Of a stretch of 64,000 bases of DNA, positions 32,161-43,307 are shown in pieces. Below the pieces are notes generated by a model. It did not search any database and was not told the DNA's origin. It saw only the letters and a program-made list of their open reading frames with translations. The translations under genes and the position numbers were made by a program. The first letter of the stretch is position 1; the number at the start of each line of letters is the position of its first letter. Source of the stretch: Astragalus membranaceus (taxonomy: Eukaryota; Streptophyta; Magnoliopsida; Fabales; Fabaceae); contig CM076846.1 of NCBI GenBank assembly GCA_039519185.1, forward strand, positions 132,963,027 to 133,027,026, read 5' to 3'.

Positions 32161-33067
32161 ATGTAATATCCCGTTTTAGCGCATTAAAAGCATTAAAACC
32201 GATGCCGGTTGTAAGACAACGACCGCCATAGTATCTCCAATATAAATAACCTTTAACACGCTTGAAATACAACGCCAAATATTTGTAAATGCTCGTCGTG
32301 GATACAATTCATAATTTAAAACGTTTAAAACGTTAAACATTTCACGCTAGTTGTTTTGTAATACTCAGTGTGAATGCTTTCATAGAATCTTAAATGTAAA
32401 AATGCTGTCAATTCCACATCAGTTGTTTCATAACGTCTGACGTGGATTCTTTCAAAGAATTTAAAACGTTTAGAACATTCACTATTCCACACCGGTTCTT
32501 TATTAAGTCCCAGCATGAAAGTTTTCAGAAAACTTAAAGCGTTGCCAATTCCATGTTGGGTGTTTCTTAATCCCCGACGTGGTATTCTCTTTACTCATAT
32601 ATTAGCGCCATAATCTATTTATATATTCCATTCTCTCTATTTGTTTTCTACAGAACACTCAAACCCTAGTTTTCCCTTCGTGCTCTCCATCTCCCTCGTT
32701 TCTCCCTCAGACTCTTTGTCTCCGTTGCTTTCCCTCGTTCTCGCCTTTGCTTTACCATCGTGTCATTCTCGTGCTCGTTCCATCCCTGATGGCACCTCGG
32801 TGGACATTGTCTCCCTCGCATCCACATATGGTTTATGAGGGATATAACAAAGGTTCTCAAGCCCCAGCGAACGTTCTTCTTCTCCCCCCGCTTTGTCTTA
32901 GTTATACCTCTTTGTTTTAGGATTTTCTCTCTTTTTGCTCTTCTATTTATTTTATGACATTTACTCTATTTGTTCTTTTGATTTCTGATTTTACAATGAA
33001 AGTTGTGTTCTTTTTCAATTTACTTGTTTTTCAGCAGATTTGTGTTGCATTCTTCTTTGCAAGGTTA
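32161..33067 (+). other. Hairpin-repeat block and CT-rich leader-like region, origin unclear
   Basis: Begins with TGTAATATCCCG, an LTR-like start. It then has about four diverged units of 60-85 bp at 32335-32590 whose ends are roughly inverted (CCACATCAG...CTGACGTGG). A TATTTATATATTCC stretch near 32620 is followed by a CT-rich, 5'-UTR-like stretch with AACCCTAG at 32656-32788. A 43-codon frame starts with ATG at 32789, without recognisable similarity. It could be a truncated LTR or a promoter with first exon, cut off by the CACTA insertion. Confidence 0.4.
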
Positions 33068-33455
33068 CACTACAACAGATTTAAGGATGGGCAGCGCTTT
33101 TTTTAGCCATGGGCAGCGCTTCTGAGCGCTGCTTAACTTGCCGCTGCTGATTCCACTCCAACAATGGGCAGCGTTTAAGAAGCGCTGCTCATTGATAGCC
33201 ATGGGCAGCGCTTCCAAGTCATAAGCGCTGCTCATTCCAAAATTTCGCTAAACAATGGGCAGCGCTTGCACTGAAAAGCGCTGCTCATTGCCATATTTCA
33301 CTACATAAAGGGCAGCTCTTGCAGGGGAAAGCGCTGCTCATTGTCCTAGCGCTTCTAACAATGGGTAGCGCTTTTCCCTGCAAGCGCTGCCCATTGTTAG
33401 AAGCGCTAGGTCAATGAGCAGCGCTTTCCCCCGCAAACGCTGCCCATTGTTTAAT
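33068..33455 (+). repeat. CACTA left terminus with AGCGCT subterminal repeats
   Basis: Terminal CACTACAACAG is followed by about ten GCAGCGCTT/AAGCGCTGC motifs in both orientations, forming potential hairpins. Such subterminal arrays bind transposase in known CACTA elements. The right-end counterpart is at 39905-40263. Confidence 0.92.
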
Positions 33456-34611
33456 TTTTATTTTTTAATTTTTTTCTGTTTTTGTTTATTTTCCTTTTTA
33501 CATTTGATATTTCCTGGTCATATATATACCGCCAATACAATCCAATCCATTATATAGTTAACAACAACAAGCTAATACAAATGCACCAATATATACCAAT
33601 ATGTACCAAAATGTACCAAAACATGAACCAAAATGTATCCAACAAGCTAATACAAATGCACCAATATGTACCCAACAAGAACCAAAACAAGCTAGCTAAC
33701 AATTAAGTTACATTATTATGTATCCAAAACAGCTAGCAACTATCGAAATCAAACAATTCATATGTATCCAAATCAAACTCTAACAATCCAATCCATTATA
33801 TAGTTAACAACAACAAGCTAATACAAATGCACCAATATGTACCAATATGTACCAAAATGTACCAAAACATGAACCATTTTGTATCCAATTCATATGTATC
33901 CAAAATTGGCTAAACTTATTATATGAACCAAAACTAGCTTAGCTATATGTATCCAAATCAAACTCTAACAACTTACAGTATTTCATTCTATCCAAAATAA
34001 AAAAAAAAGGAGACATAACGGAACCACTCTCCCCTAAGCTCAAGTAGCTGCTCATCAGAGTATGTCATCACCCGACAATCAGGAAAATACTGAAATTATA
34101 TAAATAAATAAAATTAGAATTGAAATGGTTAAATGGAATTAACTATTATATGAAAATCAAAAAGAATTCTAAGTAGATACTTGTCGGGGAATAGTCGTTT
34201 GGTTGTGGGTAATAATTTCTTTCAAAAATTTCATTACATAATACCCACAATCATTGCTATTGGGTTGTTTTGGACACTACAAAACAAAAGATTAGTTAAT
34301 TGTTAAATTTAATTTAATACATTTTTTTCACAAAATAATGTAATTAAATATATAAGAACATTGCTTACAAACTTACATCTATTGGTATCCATTTGGTCGT
34401 TGATTATTCCAATCCCCAATATGTTTTCAAACAACTGAACACATTGTCATATAACTATATTATTTGAAATACATACGTATATAAGTAAAACTAAGAAATA
34501 TGCAGAGGGATCGAAATACACACTATTAAATGTCTCGATCAACTCGGGGTAGTTGTTGAAATGACCATGCAATGAATCAATGAAGTACACCGTATCTTTC
34601 TTAGGATTTAT

Positions 34612-36193
34612 CACTACAAGAATTGCTTGCATTACTGGCTAGACATTTCTGGCGGAATCAGTCAGCCAGTAAGTTTTCTGGTGGAATTATGCGATTTCTG
34701 GCGGATTTAGTCCGCTAGTAAGTTTCTGGGGGATTCCATAACATTTCTGTCGAATTTAAACAGCCAGTATATTTACTGGCGGATTGAGTAGGAATTTCTG
34801 GCGGAAATTAATTGAAAAACTAAAATAATTTTATAAATAAATATATCCGCCAGTAATTGCATTTACTGGCGGAAATTTCAGCCAGAAAATACCCTCAAAA
34901 GCTGCGCATTGACTGTCAAAAATGGCCAGTAATGCAGTTCCGCCAGTAACACGCAAGTTCCGCCAGTAATGCAGTTCCGCCAGTAACACACAAGTTCCGC
35001 CAGTAATATATCCACCAGTAATTGCATTTACTGGCGGAAATTTCAGCCAGAAAATAGCCTCAAAAGCTGCGCATTGACCGTTAAAAATGGCCAGTAATGA
35101 TATCCGCCAGTAACACGCAAGTTCCGCCAGTAATATAGACAAGATGGCAGTGAGATGTCGCGTCACAGACCAATTCCGCCAATAATGCACTTTAATCCGC
35201 CAGTAATATTCGTGGGCTGTCAGCTGCCACAATTCCGCCAGTAATGCACTTTAATTCGCCAGTAAAATTCGTGACAGCCGTTGCATCTTCTCCTTCTTAA
35301 TCCGCCAGAAACGGTCTTTAATCCGCCAGTAACTGCCACAATGCGTCTTCTCCTTCTTCCCTCCATTATAAAATCTGAAGCTCTCATTTCATTTGTTATT
35401 CATTCCACCATTTCTCTCAAATGTGTCTAAAATTTTTTTCATTCATTCACACCATTTCTCTCCAACATTGATCCTGTTTTAGCTTGGTTTGGGGATGATG
35501 ACAACAACAACAACAACAACAACAACAGCAACAACAACACCAACACCAGCAGCAACAACAACAACAGCAACAACAACAACACCTCTGGACCCTCCTACTA
35601 TGATATCTAGTACTTTTACTAGATATTTTAATTTGCATTTGTAATGACTATTTCTATTTATATTTTGTAATGGATATTTTAATTAGTACTTTATTGCATG
35701 AAGTTTATGAAAATTTTATCATTTAGAAAAAATATTTAGTAATTATTTTATTTTTTGAATTAAATAAATGAATTAAAAAATTATTTTTAAAAAATTTAAA
35801 TAAAAAACGAATTAAATATCAACAAATTTTAAATATAAAAAACCATTTGAAAAATATTTTTTTTAAATAAATATATAATACAGTACTGGCGGATTTGGTT
35901 GTTTAGTAGCTGATATTCAGCCAGTAATTACTGCAGTAATTACTGGCTGAAATTCCGCCACTAAATCCGCCAGTCATTACTGGCCGAATTTCAGCCAGTA
36001 ATTACTGGCTGAAATTCGGCCAGTAAATCCGCCAGTCATTACTGGCTGAAATTCCGCCAGTAACAATTACCTGCGGCCGTTTTTCTGGCTGATTACTGGC
36101 GGACTAAATCCGTCAGTAATGTGCAATTTCTGGCCGAATTTCAGCATTACTGGGGGATTGAGTTAGCCAGTAATAACTTAAATTCTTGTAGTG
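34612..36193 (+). mobile_element. Small non-autonomous CACTA nested in the larger one
   Basis: 1582 bp from CACTACAAGAATTGC to AATTCTTGTAGTG, with a 3-bp duplication TAT on both sides (34609-34611 and 36194-36196). Both ends carry many CCGCCAGTAA/TTACTGGCGG repeats. The middle holds a (CAA)n tract at 35499-35582 and no transposase. It inserted into the left-arm Ulp1 copy, between codons of the catalytic His region; the right-arm copy is uninterrupted. Confidence 0.93.
35499..35582. repeat. (CAA)n-type microsatellite
   Basis: ACAACA repeats with occasional GCA and CCA interruptions. It lies inside the small CACTA; the poly-Cys frame on the opposite strand is an artefact. Confidence 0.95.
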
Positions 36194-36648
36194 TATTGCT
36201 AACAGAATCCAATGTTCCCTACAAAATAAAATTTTGAATGAGTAATTGACTAGTATTTAAAAAATGCATGTTATATAAGAATGGATTAAATCTCTCACCG
36301 TAAGAGACACGGTGCCAAAAACATGGTATCAAAGCTTGTACTTTGAGCTTCCCAGAAGCGTTGAGTGATATAATTTTTAACCTCTGTCTTGTTTTGTTCC
36401 ACAAGCGTCTCATAATTACGCAGCTTTGAGGACACTTCACGCAGGTGTGTATTATCCGGACACAAGAACACAAATCTTTGTCTTTGTTCTGAAGGGACCA
36501 AAATGTCCTCGTACAAGTACCTATAATTAGAGATATATACAAATTAAATTAACGATATAATAAATAAAAATTCAATGATGTCAAATAATAAATTACATAC
36601 GTACCTGACATATGCTCTAATAAGTACTAGTTGCCCACTTCAATTTAC

Positions 36649-37075
36649 AAGGTCAAAGCCACAACTAAATTCATGGTTCAATGCCAATGTTGGTCCATTG
36701 GCTCAAAGAAAAGCCAGTTTAGATCCTGCATTGGTAACAGCAGAAGAAGGTGCTAAGGTTATAAAAGTAATGCAAGATGGTAGTGGACAATTCAAAACCA
36801 TCACTGATGCTATTAATAGCATACCAAATGGAAATACAAAGCGTGTGATTTTGTATATTGGTGGTGGAAATTATAATGAGAAAATCAAAATTTAAAGGAC
36901 AAAACCTTTTATTACGTTGTATGGAGCACCAGGTAATATGCCAAATTTAACCTTTGGTGGCACTGCAAAACAATATGGAACTGTTTATAGTGGTACTTTG
37001 ACTGTTGAATCAGATTATTTTGTTGCTGCTAACATCATGATCTCGGTTTGTACACTATATCTATCTCAAAATTTC
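36649..37075 (+). pseudogene. Captured pectinesterase fragment
   Basis: Encodes QLNSWFNANVGPL, KVMQDGSGQFKTITDAINSI, NTKRVILYIGGGNYNEKIKI, then after an in-frame stop at about 36893 RTKPFITLYGAPGNMPNLTF and GTLTVESDYFVAANI. This is the N-terminal part of the pectin methylesterase beta-helix (family CE8), which demethylates cell-wall pectin. Only about 140 residues remain and the catalytic Asp region is absent. It has no relation to CACTA functions, so it is a host-gene fragment picked up by the transposon. Confidence 0.9.
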
Positions 37076-37088
37076 CTTCAATCATCGA

Positions 37089-37990
37089 TACAAGGTCAAA
37101 GCCATGGCTGAACAACTATTTGAAAATGTGAAAGATTTGAACATTAAATTTGGGAAGCCTTTTGCAGGAGAGCTTGCCAAACGGGGGTGGAAGAAAAAAT
37201 CGATTTTCTTTGAGTTGGCATACTGGAAGTCATTATATGTAAGGCACTTCATTGATGTGATGCATGTTGAAAAAAATGTCTTTGAAAGTGTCATTGGTAC
37301 CTTACTCAATATGCCAGGAAAGACTAAAGATACCATCAACTCGAGGTTGGACTTGCTTAGTATGGGGTTGAGACAAGAATTAGGTCCGATAAAGAAGGGT
37401 ACACGTACATATCTACCTCTGGCAGCTCATACTCTATCTAAAAAGGAGAAGACCGTGTTTTGTAAGTTACTTCATGGAGTTAAAGTTCCAGAGGGGTACT
37501 CTTCAAATGTTCAAACCTTGTATCGATGAAAGACCTCAAGTTAAAGTCTTTAAAGTCCCATGATTGTCATGTTCTAATGGAGAATTTGCTACTCATTGGT
37601 AGATCCATTTTGCCTAAGAAAGTGCGCCAGACCCTAACCAAACTTTGTATCTTTTTTATGGAGATTTGTAGTAGATTGATTGACCCTGGAAAGTTGCCAT
37701 CATTGCAAAGAGAAATTACTGTCACTTTGTGTGAGCTTGAGATGTATTTCCCACCTTCGTTTTTTGACATAATGATTCATCTAATAGTTCATCTGATTAG
37801 AGAGACACAATTGTGTGGCCCATGTTACATGAGATGGATGTATCCGTTTGAGCGTTACATGAAGATATTAAAAGGATATGTGAAAAACCGATCACGACCC
37901 GAGGGTTGTATTGTTGAGCGCTGTTGAAGAAGCTATTGAGTTCTGCACCGGCTATCTATCTAGTCTTGAATATTCTGTGGGACTGCCAAG
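37089..37990 (+). pseudogene. TNP2-like CACTA transposase, C-terminal part
   Basis: Frame 37104-37529 has QLFENVKDLNIKFGKPF, WKKKSIFFELAYWKSL, RHFIDVMHVEKNVFESVIG and KGTRTYLPLAAHTLSKKEK. Frame 37526-37927 has MKDLKLKSLKSHDCHVLM and LEMYFPPSFFDIMIHLIVHL, MRWMYPFERYMKILKGYVKN. A third frame continues EEAIEFCTGYL and GLPRSRHLGS. These are hallmarks of the tnp2 transposase and its DUF4218 region. Frames break near 37525 and near 37925, and the N-terminal zinc finger and catalytic core are missing. Confidence 0.9.
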
Positions 37991-39382
37991 GTCTCGTCAC
38001 TTAGGAAGCATTAGTAAAGGGGTGTCAGGAACTAAAATAGTTATGGTATCAAGGAAAGTGACTCAACCCTCCCCTCCTCCAAAAGTGACTCAGCCCTCCC
38101 TTTCTCCAATTGTGTCTCAGTCTCAGCCCTCCGCCTCTTCCATTAATGATTATAAGATGATTGGTTATGCCGAAATGCACACGGAATTCAGGATGACTGA
38201 GGCAACCACCCTTCAATTAGAGATGGATGACCAAATTTTTGGGAATTTAGGTCAAACCCTGACGATCACACGTGAGGATATCGATGATATATGTAAATTG
38301 AAGTGGGCAACCAGTACTTCTATTAGAGAATATGTCAGGTACATATGTAATTTATTATTTGACATCATTGAATTTTTATTTATTATATCGTTAACTTAAT
38401 TTGTATATATCTCTAATTATAGGTACTTGTACGAGGACATTTTGGTCCCTTCGGAACAAACACAGAGATTTGTGTTCTTGTGTTCGGATAATACACACCT
38501 GTGTGAAGTGTCCCCAAAGCTGCGTAATTATGAGACGCTTGTGGAACAAAACAAGACAGAGGTTAAAGATTATATCACTCAGCGCTTCTGGGAAGCTCAA
38601 AGTACAAGCTTTGATACCATGTTTTTGGCACCGTGTCTCTTACGGTGAGAGATTTAATCCATTCTTATATAACATGCATTTTTAAAATACTAGTCAATTA
38701 CTTATTCAAAATTTTATTTTGTAGGGAACATTGGATTCTGTTAGCAATAAATCCTAAGAAAGATACGGTGTACTTCATTGATTCATTGCATGGTCATTTC
38801 AACAACTACCCCGAGTTGATCGAGACATTTAATAGGTGTGTGTATTTCGATCCCTCTGCATATTTCTTAGTTTTACTTATATACGTATGTATTTCAAATA
38901 ATATAGTTATATGACAATGTGTTCAGTTGTTTGAAAACATATTGGGGATTGGAACAATCAATGACCAAATGGATACCAATAGATGTAAGTTTGTAAGCAA
39001 TGTTCTTATATATTTAATTACATTATTTTGTGAAAAAAATGTATTAAATTAAATTTAACAATTAACTAATCTTTTGTTTTGTAGTGTCCAAAACAACCCA
39101 ATAGCAATGATTGTGGGTATTATGTAATGAAACTTTTGAAAGAAATTATTACCCACAACCAAACGACTATTCCCCGACAGGTATCTACTTAGAATTCTTT
39201 TTGATTTTCATATAATAGTTAACTCCATTTAACCATTTCAATTCTAATTTTATTTATTTATATAATTTCAGTATTTTCCTGATTGTCGGGTGAGGACATA
39301 CTCTGATGAGCAGCTATTTGAGCTTAGGGGAGAGTGGTGCCGTTATGTTTCCCGTTTTTTTATTATTTTGGATAGAATGTAA
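37991..39382 (+). pseudogene. Ulp1-like (C48) cysteine protease gene, right-arm copy
   Basis: Exons can be joined by GT-AG introns: ...-38338, 38423-38644, 38725-38835, 38927-38984, 39085-39180 and 39272-39382, in one continuous frame to the stop. The protein has a Ser/Pro-rich stretch (38060-38140), LYEDILVPSEQ, then EHWILLAINPKKDTVYFIDS with His and Asp positions, and NSNDCGYYVMKLL with the catalytic Cys. Ulp1-type proteases cleave SUMO or related conjugates; plant CACTA and Mutator elements often carry them with unclear roles. The C-terminal protease part looks intact here, but no clean start codon is defined because the upstream frame runs out of the TNP2 relic. Classed as pseudogene for that reason; it could be an exon set of a larger transposon gene. 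Confidence 0.75.
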
Positions 39383-39904
39383 TACTGTAAGTTGTTAGAG
39401 TTTGATTTGGATACATATAGCTAAGCTAGTTTTGGTTCATATTGTAAATTTAGCTAGTTTTGGATACATATGAATTGGATACATTTTGGTTCATGTTTTG
39501 GTACATTTTGGTACATATTGGTACATATTGGTGCATTTGTATTAGCTTGTTGTTGTTAACTATATAATGGATTGGATTGTTCGAGTTTGATTTGGATACA
39601 TATGAATTGTTTGATTTGGATAGTTGCTAGCTGTTTTGGATACATAATAATATAACTTAATTGTTAGCTAGTTTGTTTTGGTTCTTGTTGGGTACATATT
39701 GGTGCATTTGTATTAGCTTGTTGGATACATTTTGGTTCATGTTTTGGTACATTTTGGTACATATTGGTGCATTTGTATTAGCTTGTTGTTGTTAACTATA
39801 TAATGGATTGGATTGTATTGGCTGTATATATATGACCAGGAAATATCAAATGTAAAAAGGAAAATAAACAAAAACAGAAAAAAATTAAAAAATAAAAATT
39901 AAAC

Positions 39905-40263
39905 AATGGGCAGCGCTTGCGGGGGAAAGCGCTGCTCATTGACCTAGCGCTTCTAACAATGGGCAGCGCTTGCATAGAAAAGCGCTACCCATTGTTAGAA
40001 GCGCTAGGACAATGAGCAGCGCTTTCCCCTGCAAGCGCTGCCCATTGTGTAGCGAAATATGGCAATGAGCAGCGCTTTTCAGTGCAAGCGCTGCCCATTG
40101 TTTAGCGAAATTTTGGAATGAGCAGCGCTTATGACTTGGAAGCGCTGCCCATGGCTATCAATGAGCAGCGCTTCTTAAACGCTGCCCATTGTTGGAGTGG
40201 AATTAGCAGCGGCAAGTTAAGCAGCGCTCAGAAGCGCTGCCCATCCTTAAATCTGTTGTAGTG
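39905..40263 (+). repeat. CACTA right terminus with AGCGCT subterminal repeats
   Basis: Mirror image of the left terminus: alternating GGGCAGCGCTT and AAGCGCTGC motifs, then CCATCCTTAAATCTGTTGTA and GTG. Confidence 0.92.
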
Positions 40264-41490
40264 ATCACAACAAGTGTATCAGATCGTTGTAAGTAATAAA
40301 TCGGTAAGACCGAGTGTCAAACTCAAGGATTGCGGTTAATTATCAATTTAATAGATTACTTAGTAACCAAAAATTGATTATATGTGAAAACATTCGAGAA
40401 TGAAAGTGCCTTGGAATCGAGTCCACTCCCTTACACTATCATGCACGTACTATACCATTGATAAATTCCAACTCAATTATACAATTAAAAGATTCAATTC
40501 AACTACTAAAGATTTAGGGAAATCCCTTGCCTCAAAACCCCCTTTATCCAATGGAAAACTCTAATTCCTTAAGTGTATTGCCACTAAACAAAGCATTAAA
40601 CATAGAGAATTAACAGAATTCAAGATAACAAAGTAATATTCCTAAGATCGTCACCTTCATGACCTTAAACTTCATTATCCGGAATAACTCATCTCTCAAT
40701 GGTGAAAGTAAACCCTAATTCATCACAATCAAGATAATCATTGTAAAACTATAAGAACGGAGATAAAGGCACATTTAAAAATATAACTAGATTGTATTAA
40801 TCATAACAATGAAATCACATTATAGTTTTGGAGAGATTCATCTCTTCCTAACCAAAGGAAAATTAGCTAATCATGTTCAAAGGATTGAAATACAAGATAA
40901 AAGAGAAATTACGCAAAGTTAGACATTAGATACTTTAACTCCTAGTTCCCAAGGGTGGAAAAGCTTCAACTCTTCCCTCTTCAGCAACCCCAAGGCCTAG
41001 CTTTGCTCCCATAACAATATGCCCTAATTTTTCATGAATTTGGGCATAAATATTGTCAAATCTATAGTTGATTGAGAAGCGACGTGACCCCATCGCGAGA
41101 CGATGGGTCACTAATAGCCTTGATTGCGAGGGGATGCAGTTTGGTTGTGAGGCGAAACTATGTAGAAATTTTTCTTCTTTTCGTTGTTGCGTCGCTAGGA
41201 AAGTTGTATGGTTTGCTAGGCGATGAAACATGAAATTGAAGGTTTTCGTCTTGCTTCCTTTTGTTGCTTGGTGATCTCCTTACCTAGCTAAGTGGTGGAC
41301 ACAAAAAATGGAAGGTTTAAGAGTACCAAGTATCCCAAAAAACGTCGAATTAACAACTAACCAAAGTCTTTGAAATCACTATTGAAAACATTGCTATTCT
41401 ACTGAACATTTGCTATCTAATATGAAAGATAAATAACGGAAAACTAAATAAAAATGGATCAAACTAAACACATACTTAGTTGGGATCATC
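40262..41490 (-). mobile_element. Solo LTR or LTR fragment, Tat/Athila type
   Basis: Read on the minus strand, 1229 bp from TGATGATCCC to TTGTTGTGATCA, giving an inverted repeat TGAT/ATCA. Near its end it has the CGGTCTTACCGATTTATTAC...ACACTTGTTG pattern typical of Athila/Tat LTR ends. It aligns by order of motifs with 59243-60396. The plus-strand start TG overlaps the last two bases of the CACTA element. No coding region was found; the minus-strand frame 40935-41231 is not supported. Confidence 0.65.
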
Positions 41491-41919
41491 ATAAATGTGG
41501 CCTCAAAGTATAGGCTAAGCTGGTGGTAAGCTAGCTAGTATTATATTCAGTGTTTCACGGATCTTTATATGATGGATTCTTATTTTTAGTAACTGTTTTT
41601 TTGACAACAATTTTTTAGTAACTGTTAATAACTCATTTTAACGAATAAACCAGAAAAAATAACTCAGTAAAACGGGTAAAAAAAGAGCAGTAAATATGGA
41701 ACAAGTTGGAGTGGGGTCAAAATCCTTCACCCCCTCCCACTACAACGTTACGGTAAATTTAATTTAGGATAAGTCTGAAATCTTTAATTAACCTTGAATA
41801 AGTTATTTATTTGAATTTATGAGTATAGAAAGAATTTAAGCTTAAATAAACAAAGAATTCTTTAATTTTTTGATTGTTAAACAATGGTTTGTCGATCTCA
41901 AAAGAGTACCTACTGATTG
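41491..41919. other. Spacer with no recognised feature
   Basis: AT-rich sequence after the LTR. Some may belong to the copia interior that becomes recognisable at 41920. Nothing specific is seen. Confidence 0.4.
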
Positions 41920-42061
41920 GCAGAAGCACGTGGCACTGATCAATTGAAGTCTGGACATTCATTTTGTTCGTGAGAAAGTCATGGCCAAAGGCTCTCAGCA
42001 TTGTTCATGTTCTTGCCACAAGGCAACTAACCGATGCTTTGACAAGCCTTTACCTGCCACT
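41920..42061 (+). pseudogene. Copia RNase H C-terminal fragment
   Basis: Plus-strand pieces LDIHFVREKVMAKG and, in a shifted frame, LATRQLTDALTKPLPAT match the C-terminal RNase H region of copia polyproteins. The hAT relic interrupts it after KPLPAT. The remainder (FNDLKHKLKVVQFPHLKFEG) follows at 43316. Confidence 0.75.
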
Positions 42062-43307
42062 AGTTTTGTTCCTGATATTTTATGAGCCCTAGGCAAATTG
42101 TGAGAAAATGACCCCCTTCTCAATTGTTCATGTTTTGTAAAATATTTCAATAAAAGACAAAAAGAAACTTATTTCATTTATCATAATACGCCTTAATACA
42201 TAATAATAGTTTTACAAAATATCAAAAAACCTTTATTTTCTCGAAAAGTCATAAGAAGCGGTTTCTTCGAGAATTTTGAGATGCAAAATCATTTATAATC
42301 TCATCAACATCAATGTTCTCCAACACATCCTTCTCAATTGACAAAGTCCGTTCCCAAACTGTTAAATCTCTCTTGTGACATTGATGATCTCAAGTAGGTT
42401 TTAATCAACTTCAATTTTGAAAAACTTTTCTCCGTCGATGCTATGGTCACGGGCACCGTCAGTAAAACTCTATAAGCAATTGCTACACTAGGATAACAAT
42501 CTACAAGTTCGACAAATTTAATATCAATGAGAGACATTGTTTCAGTTGGCAAAGTGAATTGTAACACTTTTAATTCAGAGAAAAGATCATCAACATCCGA
42601 TAAACGGTCATGAGAAAAAGTTGAGTGAAATTTAACACAATATTCTTTCAACTCATTATCATCCAATAACTTTAGCTATTGTGAATCATATAAAAATATT
42701 CTATGTAAAATTCGTCTCCAATGCTCTTTCTCTTTCAAAATTTCTTCTTGCAAGTGTTTATCAATTATCTGATTTTTATCCAATCTTATTCTCAATCTAT
42801 TCCATGTATTCATATTAGTCATATGCTTAACACTATTTTCATGTTGTTTGACTCTTTTGGCTAATATGCTTCCCATCACTTAAGTCCTCATTTGCTAGCA
42901 AACTCAAGTTATTAGAATATTTAAACAATTTACAACAAAAACAATATACTTTGTCAACATATTTGTAATAAATTAACCATTTCTGATCACTAATCTCACC
43001 ACTGCTTAATTCTCTTGAATAATACTCATACGAAAAATGCTTAAAATATTTGTCTAAGGGAAAGTTAAAGATTCATTTCTCTAGTAGGCCCCTTTTCAAT
43101 TAGAATATTCTTCGAATTGTTATCAAGATTCTCTCAATTTCTTGTATCATAAATATCAAAATGAGGATTTTCTTGTTCACTAGGAACATCATTAGGTGCA
43201 TTTGGCACATCGGTATAATTCAGGCTTAGTATAATTTTTTTTGGGCCCCCTACAAATGTGGGCCCTAGGCGGTCGCACCCCCGGCCTAGGCCCAGGGCCG
43301 ACCCTGC
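42062..43307 (-). mobile_element. hAT-type transposon relic (ZMYM1-like transposase), 8-bp TSD
   Basis: Minus-strand coding pieces: near 43060-43240 SKNILIEKGPTREMN; then a stretch with SYEYYSRELSSGEISDQKWL and VYCFCCKLFKYS; frame 42676-42879 with RVKQHENSVKHMTNMNTWNR and LKEKEHWRRIL; and frame 42334-42666, the hAT dimerisation domain with VAIAYRVLLTVPVTIASTEK and SFSKLKLIKTYLRS. The central RNase H-like catalytic part is deleted. The 8-bp sequence CTGCCACT flanks it at 42054-42061 and 43308-43315, as expected for hAT, within a copia RNase H frame. Terminal inverted repeats are poorly preserved. Confidence 0.85.

Larger units (their letters stand above)
34435..36648 (-). pseudogene. Ulp1-like cysteine protease, left-arm copy (disrupted)
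   Basis: Minus-strand copy of the gene at 38288-39382. Pieces include LYEDILVPSEQRQRFVFLC at 36295-36516 and NPKKDTVYFIDSLHGHFNNY at 34530-34610. The nested CACTA (34612-36193) splits it within the H-W-I-L-L segment, and the segment carrying the Cys active site lies to the left near 34200-34260. Relative to the right arm there are scattered substitutions. Confidence 0.85.
33068..40263 (+). mobile_element. CACTA (En/Spm) transposon with long inverted arms
   Basis: Ends are CACTACAACAGATTTAAGGA on the left and its reverse complement on the right. Both sub-termini carry arrays of the GGGCAGCGCTT/AAGCGCTGC palindrome (33100-33455 and 39905-40255). The inverted similarity continues inward for about 2 kb, through TACCAAAATG-rich repeats and a Ulp1-like protease gene, so the left arm (33068-36648) mirrors the right arm (38288-40263). 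The centre holds a pectinesterase fragment and a TNP2 transposase fragment on the plus strand. A 3-bp target duplication is not seen (TTA on the left, ATC on the right), so one flank may be rearranged. Autonomous activity is unlikely since the transposase is truncated and frameshifted. Confidence 0.9.

Noticed and set aside
35447..35638. Poly-Cys protein on the minus strand
   Set aside because: Translation of the (CAA)n microsatellite in a CACTA element.
37082..37339. Minus-strand frame opposite the transposase fragment
   Set aside because: Shadow of the TNP2 frame on the plus strand, which has clear conserved motifs.
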